From Azospirillaceae bacterium (GTDB taxonomy: Bacteria > Pseudomonadota > Alphaproteobacteria > Azospirillales > Azospirillaceae), in the NCBI GenBank assembly GCA_028277115.1, contig JANQHG010000052.1, positions 1-64,000 of the forward strand: a stretch of 64,000 nucleotides of DNA. Direction: 5' to 3'. The number at the start of each line of letters is the position of its first letter. Position 1 is the stretch's first letter. The notes under the pieces are model-generated. The model did no database searches, was not told the DNA's origin, and saw nothing but the letters and a program-made list of their open reading frames with translations. Made by a program: the position numbers and the translations under genes. Shown in pieces: positions 59,735 through 64,000 of this stretch.

Positions 59735-61060
59735 ATGACGACGAACGAAGACAGGACGATCGCGTTCCACGACAGCGATCGCGGGGGTCAGGACGGCGGG
59801 CTTGTCGGACGGGCGGAGCTGCCGCGGGCGCGGATGATATGTCTCGACACGTCGCAGCTCGAGGGCAGTTTGCCGGGGGACGGCGTGATCAAATTGGTTG
59901 CCGGCGCCGAACAGATCGTCGGCCGCGGTAGCGGGTCTACGTTCCAGATCCCGTCGCGCAAGCTGTCGCGCCAGCATGCCCGGGTGTTCGCCGGGCTCGA
60001 CGCCTGGGGCGTCGAGGACTTGAACAGCACCAACGGCATCCAGGTCAACCGGAACAAGGTGACGACCGCCTGGCTCAACAATGGCGACGAGGTCCGGTTC
60101 GGCCCGATCCCGTTCCGGTTCGAGGTCGATCAGACTGACATCAGCGGCGCCGGCCGCGCCGCTTTGTCCGGCAGTGGTGAGGACGAGCGGACGATGATGG
60201 TCGGCAGCCTCGGAGCCGGCGAAGCGATCATCAAGGCGCAGAAGGCCCCGGTCGAGGCGCCGCCCGAACCGGTCGCGACCGTGGCGCCGGAGGTGGCCGA
60301 GGGTCCGTCGCGCAGCGGCGGCGGCCGGATCGCGGCGATGGTGGTGGTGGTGGTCCTGCTCGCCGTGGCGGTCGGCGGTGCCGTCGTCTACTATCCGACC
60401 TGGCAGAAGGACCAGGAGATCGCGGCGGTGGTCGGGCGCGCCGACCAGGTGACCTCGGACATCATCGCCCATGGCCGTGCGCTCGGCTCGCAGGCGATCG
60501 ACCCGGCGCGGCGCGACCAGGACATCACCAATTTGAACGCGGTCAACGCCGCCTTGTGGCCGATGCTGCGCGACAATCCCGACCGGGTCGCGCTCGCCAA
60601 CACCTATGCCAAAAGCCGCACGCTGTTGTTCGAGCGCGTGTTCACGGTCTTGATCGATGACGGCCGACTGGCCGACGCCGCCGACGAGGCACGCAGTCTT
60701 TACCGCAGCTTGACCGAAGTCGCGCGGGCCCTGCCCGACCAGGTCGCCGACCGCGATAAGGTCGAGCTCGCGACCGCGATCGACATCGCCGACCTCGCCT
60801 CGATCATGGTCCAGTATCGGCGGTTTGCGACCCGGTTCGGCACGGTCGCGCGGTCGGCGGACGACCGTTCGGTGCCGCGGCCGGATGCCGAGGCAATGCG
60901 GCGGGTCGAAGCACGCAAGGACGACTTCTTCGCGTTGCGTCGGTCGCTCAACAAGGCGCTCGCAAGCGATTACCGCCAGCTGAACGGTCTGGTCGGCGCG
61001 TTCGAGGCCAACGACCTCAACCTGGTTGCCCGCTGGCGCGACGTCCTGCGCGGCAATTGA
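59735..61060 (+). CDS. FHA-domain membrane protein
   Basis: A 441-residue protein. Residues 50-140 form a forkhead-associated domain that binds phospho-Thr peptides: IVGRGSGSTFQIPSRKLSRQ then HARVF and LNSTNGIQVN. One membrane helix (IAAMVVVVVLLAVAVGGAVV, about residues 200-220) follows a Pro-rich linker, and the last 220 residues are helical and extracytoplasmic, with no known domain. No Ser/Thr kinase or phosphatase gene is in the window. Start MTTNEDRTIAF is at 59735. Confidence 0.85.
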   Translation: MTTNEDRTIAFHDSDRGGQDGGLVGRAELPRARMICLDTSQLEGSLPGDGVIKLVAGAEQIVGRGSGSTFQIPSRKLSRQHARVFAGLDAWGVEDLNSTNGIQVNRNKVTTAWLNNGDEVRFGPIPFRFEVDQTDISGAGRAALSGSGEDERTMMVGSLGAGEAIIKAQKAPVEAPPEPVATVAPEVAEGPSRSGGGRIAAMVVVVVLLAVAVGGAVVYYPTWQKDQEIAAVVGRADQVTSDIIAHGRALGSQAIDPARRDQDITNLNAVNAALWPMLRDNPDRVALANTYAKSRTLLFERVFTVLIDDGRLADAADEARSLYRSLTEVARALPDQVADRDKVELATAIDIADLASIMVQYRRFATRFGTVARSADDRSVPRPDAEAMRRVEARKDDFFALRRSLNKALASDYRQLNGLVGAFEANDLNLVARWRDVLRGN

Positions 61061-61206
61061 CGACTGGCGACCCCGCGGCCGGTCGGGTCGCCCCCCAACG
61101 CTGTCTCGCCGACGACACGGCGGTTTGGGTCGTCGCTGCGGGGGCGCGTGTGCTATCGACGAGGCCGAGCGAGGCTCGGGTCGCCAGGGCTTAGGGGGGG
61201 TCGGCT

Positions 61207-61617
61207 ATGTTCACGCCGCTTAGTTTTCTGGTCCGGTGGGTTTTGTCGATGTTTATCGTGTTCGCAACATACAATGCCAGCGGTTTCTCATTTTATCATT
61301 GGTTGACCAACGGCGACAGCAGCAACTGGCCGCTCAAGATATTCACTGGCCTGGCCTTGTTGACCATCTACGGCATTTATACGATCGCGATCTGGCGCTC
61401 GATGGGGCCGGTCGGGGTGTCGGCGGCGGCGGCGGCGTTCACCGCGCTGATTTGGACCCTGATCGATTACGGTCTGCTCGACCTTGGCGATCCCAACGCG
61501 GTCCCGACCGTGGTCGGCGGCCTGTTCGGCACCGTGCTCGGCTTCGGCATCTCGTGGTCGCACATCCGCACGCGGCTGAGCGGACAGGTCGATTCCAAGG
61601 ATGTCAGCCAATATTGA
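61207..61617 (+). CDS. DUF6524-like four-helix membrane protein (paralogue 2)
   Basis: A 136-residue membrane protein. MFTPLSFLVRWVLSMFIVFA leads to TYNASGFSFYHWL; WRSMGPVGVSAAAAAFTALI and LIDYGLLDLGDP follow. The same three blocks occur in the protein at 20673-21104. Four membrane helices, a short charged C terminus, no enzymatic motif. GGGGGG lies upstream as ribosome site. The two copies lie 40 kb apart, so an old duplication or separate acquisitions are both possible. Confidence 0.8.
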   Translation: MFTPLSFLVRWVLSMFIVFATYNASGFSFYHWLTNGDSSNWPLKIFTGLALLTIYGIYTIAIWRSMGPVGVSAAAAAFTALIWTLIDYGLLDLGDPNAVPTVVGGLFGTVLGFGISWSHIRTRLSGQVDSKDVSQY

Positions 61618-61779
61618 TCGGCCAATATGGACCGGAAGGTGTCGGGCGGTCGGGAGTCGCCCATCCCCGGCGCCGCGCCCAGCCAACCGGTCGGAGCCAA
61701 CAGTTGGCGCCAGGTTGCCGCCCTTTTCAAGAGAGTTATCCCAACGGTCATCCACCGAAACTGTGGAAACATTGGGGCA

Positions 61780-61793
61780 TTGATCCAGATCAA
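61780..61793. promoter_or_regulatory. FNR/FixK-type box
   Basis: TTGATCCAGATCAA is a perfect TTGAT-N4-ATCAA site, the binding motif of FNR/FixK oxygen regulators. No intact gene starts close by on either strand, so the target is unclear; the nearest is the parDE remnant, which ends towards it. Confidence 0.5.
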
Positions 61794-61814
61794 TCCGGCA
61801 CGACCTGCGCAGTT

Positions 61815-61834
61815 CGATCGGCTTACGCCGATCG
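61815..61834. terminator. stem-loop, possible terminator
   Basis: CGATCGGC-TTAC-GCCGATCG, 8-bp perfect arms; no T-run on either side, so it may be a rho-independent terminator only in a weak sense, or an operator. Confidence 0.4.
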
Positions 61835-61888
61835 TTCGCCGTCAATTCATTTCACCGCATTATAGTCTGCGTAAATGCTACCGGCTGT

Positions 61889-61996
61889 TTAAGACCGGGC
61901 GGTCGCCCGGCGGACGCGGCCCGCGTCGATTGGCGCGATCGCCAGATTTCTTCCAAGTTCCCGTTCGGCCTGCGGTGAGATTCGATAATCACTCAT
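61889..61996 (-). pseudogene. ParE toxin remnant, frameshifted
   Basis: Starts MSDYRISPQAEREL, the usual ParE N terminus, overlapping the antitoxin stop by eight bases. It then shifts; removing one G near 61953 restores the hallmark ELEEIW. The frame ends after 35 codons at 61889, and no more toxin sequence is seen beyond, so most of the gene is deleted as well. Confidence 0.7.
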
Positions 61997-62216
61997 CTGC
62001 CACCCTGATCCCGTTCAGACGGGTGAGAAAGGCGTTGCGGTCGAACTCGCGCGGCAGGCCGCTGTCCTCCCCTTCGATGAGGGCGGCGCGCAACGTCTCG
62101 ACTCGCAGTTCATGCCCCTCGAGCAGGTGCAGTCCGGCGCGGACGACCTCACTTGCCGAGCCATAGCGGCCCTGGGCCACCTGCCGGTTCACGAAGTCGT
62201 TGAAATGTTCGCCCAT
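61989..62216 (-). CDS. ParD-family antitoxin (orphan)
   Basis: A 75-residue ribbon-helix-helix antitoxin: MGEHFNDFVNRQVAQGRYGS and ASEVVRAGLHLLEGHE are the DNA-binding and dimerisation segments. The start at 62216 is chosen over an upstream extension without homology. Its toxin partner is broken, so it now has no cognate target here. It could still repress its own promoter or counter other ParE toxins. Confidence 0.85.
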   Translation of the reverse strand: MGEHFNDFVNRQVAQGRYGSASEVVRAGLHLLEGHELRVETLRAALIEGEDSGLPREFDRNAFLTRLNGIRVADE

Positions 62217-62396
62217 AAAAACTGAAATAATTTTATTCGCATAGACACCTTTGGATGCCAATCACTTGCCATAATGGTATCTGCCAACACGGCTCACGAA
62301 AGAGCCGGCGCCGCGTCCGTCCGGTTGCGAAAACCGCGGAGAGTAAGGCCAGGAAGCGCCCAGCGCCGACGGCAATGGTTCGCCGCGCTGGGCGGA

Positions 62397-62624
62397 TCAG
62401 ACCAGGATGTCGAGAAACATGCCGCGGCGGTAGCCGCGCGGCAGCCGCAACAGACCATTGACCAGGAGTGCGGCCAACTGGGCCGGGGTCGGAATGCGTT
62501 GGCGCGCCGGCCCTGGGCCGAGGCGGTCGACCGGCGCGGTCGGCGGCCGCGGGGCTCGGCGGCCGTCGGGGCGCACCGGGCCGCGGTCGTCAAGCCGGCC
62601 GGTCTGGCGGTGGTGGTCGCTCAT
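62397..62624 (-). CDS. small hypothetical protein
   Basis: A 75-residue frame starting MSDHHRQTGRLDDRGPVRPD; only the last 35 residues (RIPTPAQLAALLVNGLLRLP, then RGYRRGMFLDILV) look ordered and could bind a membrane or protein. It starts 26 bases after the acyl-CoA synthetase-like gene on the same strand. Two other frames cover the same bases, so the assignment is tentative. Confidence 0.4.
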   Translation of the reverse strand: MSDHHRQTGRLDDRGPVRPDGRRAPRPPTAPVDRLGPGPARQRIPTPAQLAALLVNGLLRLPRGYRRGMFLDILV

Positions 62625-62650
62625 GGCCTTGGTCTCCCGGGCGACCCCGT

Positions 62651-63955
62651 TCAGACGCCGGGGCCGGCCGCGCCCGCGGGCGCGCGGCGCTTCTTGCCGG
62701 TTGACGCGATCGGGATCTGCGGCACGAAGTCGAACAGCCGTGGCCGTTCGGCCGGGGCGAGCAGGGTCTGGGCGTGATGGTGAAGGCTCGCGCGCAGGCC
62801 CTCGGGATCGACCCCGGGGGCGGCCACCACAGCGGCGGTCAACAGCTGGCCGGTGATCGGGTTGGCGGCGGCCGAGACCCGAGCGTCCGCGACCCCGGGC
62901 ACGGCGAGCAGCACCTGCTCGACCCGCTCGGGCGCGACCTTGACCCCGCCGACATTGATCACGCCATCGCTGCGGCCGACGAAGCGGACCCGGTCGCCGT
63001 CGCGTTCGACCAAATCCCCGGTGACCAGCCAGCCGTCGTCGGTCAGCGGCACCGCCTCACCGGTCGCGTAGTCGATCATCGCGCGCGGGCTCTTGACCTC
63101 GAACCGGCCGTCACGGCCGATCCGCAGGCGCACGCCCTCGACGCCGTCGGTCAGCCAGGACGCCGGAAACCCGCTTGCGCCGTCGCGGACCAGGAACAGG
63201 GCGCCGGCCTCGGTGGTCGCGTAGAGATGGCCGATCCGCGCCTCGGGAAAGCGTTGGTTGAGCTGGTCGAGCAATGCCTGGTCCGCGACCTCGCCGCCGA
63301 GCGTGATCATCCGCACCGGCGGCATGCGCTGCCCGAGCGCGATCAGGAACGCGCGCCAGAAGCTCGGGGTCGCGCTGACGTGGCTCGCGCCGTGGGCGAC
63401 CGCGGCGTCGGCCAGGGCGGGGATGCCGGCCCGCGGGTCGACGATCAGGGTCGCGCCGGCGGCGACCGCGCTCAACACCACCTGAAGCCCGCCGAAGCCG
63501 GTCGGTTCGTAGGTCAGAAGCCACCGGATGTCGCCGCCGGCATCGCCGCGGATCCGGCCGATCAGCCGGATGAAGTCGTGGCGCACCAGCTTCGGGTTGC
63601 CGAGCGTGCCCGAGGTCGGCATCAACACCGCGAACGCGTTCACGGTATCGACCGCGGGGCTGACCCGGGTCAGCCGGCCGTCGGCGCCGATCCGTTCCGA
63701 CGCGCCGCTGGCGCGGTGGAAGCCTTCGCGCAACAGCACGAGCTCGATGCCGGCGCGCTCCGCCGCCGTCAGCGCGGCCAGTACCATCGCGACCGAGCGG
63801 CCGTCGATCGCGACCCGCCCGTGCGCCGGCAGCTTCGGCACAAGGTCGGCGGCCAGACCGGCGATCTCGGCCCAGCCGAGCTCCCGGTCGCATTCGATCA
63901 GGCGGAACCCGGGGTTGACCCAATGAGGTGTCGGTAGCGGCATGGCACTGGTCAT
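62651..63955 (-). CDS. AMP-binding acyl-CoA synthetase-like enzyme
   Basis: A 434-residue adenylate-forming enzyme, activating a carboxylic acid with ATP. The P-loop-like LMPTSGTLGNPKLVRHD, IGHLYATTEAGALF, the GWLVTGDLVERDGDRVRF hinge and GRSDGVINVGGVKVAPERVE are core motifs. The C-terminal catalytic Lys is in IASTGKKRRAP. It is shorter than typical 500-residue members, with a reduced N terminus. Substrate cannot be assigned; possible products include acyl-CoA or acyl-carrier-protein thioesters. Confidence 0.85.
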   Translation of the reverse strand: MTSAMPLPTPHWVNPGFRLIECDRELGWAEIAGLAADLVPKLPAHGRVAIDGRSVAMVLAALTAAERAGIELVLLREGFHRASGASERIGADGRLTRVSPAVDTVNAFAVLMPTSGTLGNPKLVRHDFIRLIGRIRGDAGGDIRWLLTYEPTGFGGLQVVLSAVAAGATLIVDPRAGIPALADAAVAHGASHVSATPSFWRAFLIALGQRMPPVRMITLGGEVADQALLDQLNQRFPEARIGHLYATTEAGALFLVRDGASGFPASWLTDGVEGVRLRIGRDGRFEVKSPRAMIDYATGEAVPLTDDGWLVTGDLVERDGDRVRFVGRSDGVINVGGVKVAPERVEQVLLAVPGVADARVSAAANPITGQLLTAAVVAAPGVDPEGLRASLHHHAQTLLAPAERPRLFDFVPQIPIASTGKKRRAPAGAAGPGV

Positions 63956-64000
63956 TTCGGCTGGGGGCGACAGGTCGGCAAGGGGCGTGCGAGCAGGATC

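Larger units (their letters stand above)
61618..61888. other. 271-base intergenic region with an FNR-type box
   Basis: Holds a perfect FNR-like site and a stem-loop (listed separately); no gene was found. Confidence 0.5.

Noticed and set aside
1-64000. CRISPR arrays, rRNA and tRNA genes
   Set aside because: Looked for; no regularly spaced identical repeats with unique spacers beyond the iterons, and no rRNA or tRNA-like segments were recognised by eye.

Overview
The window is high-GC DNA from an alphaproteobacterium, most likely a Rhodospirillales-type relative. The evidence is the flagellin regulators FlbT and FlaF, a COG4223 (Mic60/mitofilin-like) protein, the atpI-atpB-b'-b style of Fo genes, and a family of GGGGGCGCTGCCCCC hairpin repeats. 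It is almost certainly part of an extrachromosomal replicon (plasmid or chromid). A RepA initiator (18783-19733), a ParA/partner partition pair (15392-17087) and a full iteron origin (19800-20580, with a perfect DnaA box and an AT-rich segment) sit together. No rRNA, tRNA or CRISPR array was seen.

Layout. 1-500: remnant of a GNAT/DUF1778 toxin-antitoxin pair whose antitoxin is broken by a 25-bp tandem duplication. 501-4805: a MORN-repeat gene followed by rmlCBDA (dTDP-L-rhamnose). 4970-11015: a TPR-methyltransferase, a GST remnant, a small Gly-rich protein, three Hsp20 chaperones, a BNR-repeat protein and two small flagellum-associated candidates. 11240-14535: an HTH-Mic60-like membrane protein next to a dynamin-like GTPase, the most unusual pair in the window. 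14551-20620: a secreted protein, partition, an SDR, repA and the origin. 20673-25324: a DUF6524-like membrane protein, flaF and livHMGF. 25464-30466: a PPC-like protein, pseG and a rearranged, truncated Fo set. 30549-34789: a TPR-glycosyltransferase and a tyrosine recombinase. 35389-41128: pseC, pseB, a radical SAM enzyme and a WbpM-type dehydratase. 41543-45900: a lipoprotein, flagellin with a sigma-54 promoter, flbT and an SPFH protein. 46000-49010: repeats, a second copy of the Gly-rich cassette, degraded SDR and integrase genes, and parDE. 49242-53011: a WecA-like transferase, a Tat-exported solute-binding protein, a small protein and an ATP-grasp-like protein. 53151-59234: three tandem TolC-family proteins. 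59735-63955: an FHA protein, a second DUF6524-like protein, a parDE remnant and an acyl-CoA synthetase-like enzyme.

How it fits together. Much of the cargo points to the cell surface and motility: L-rhamnose donor synthesis, pseudaminic-acid steps (PseB, PseC, PseG) that usually feed flagellin glycosylation, flagellin with FlbT, FlaF and a FlaG-like protein, polyprenyl-phosphate sugar transfer, and outer-membrane export channels. This resembles the swim-or-stick payload known from roseobacter biofilm plasmids, on a different backbone. Two toxin-antitoxin loci are decayed and one looks intact. Pseudogenes and short repeats cluster at 46-48.3 kb. All assignments rest on reading motifs and gene order by eye, with no database search.
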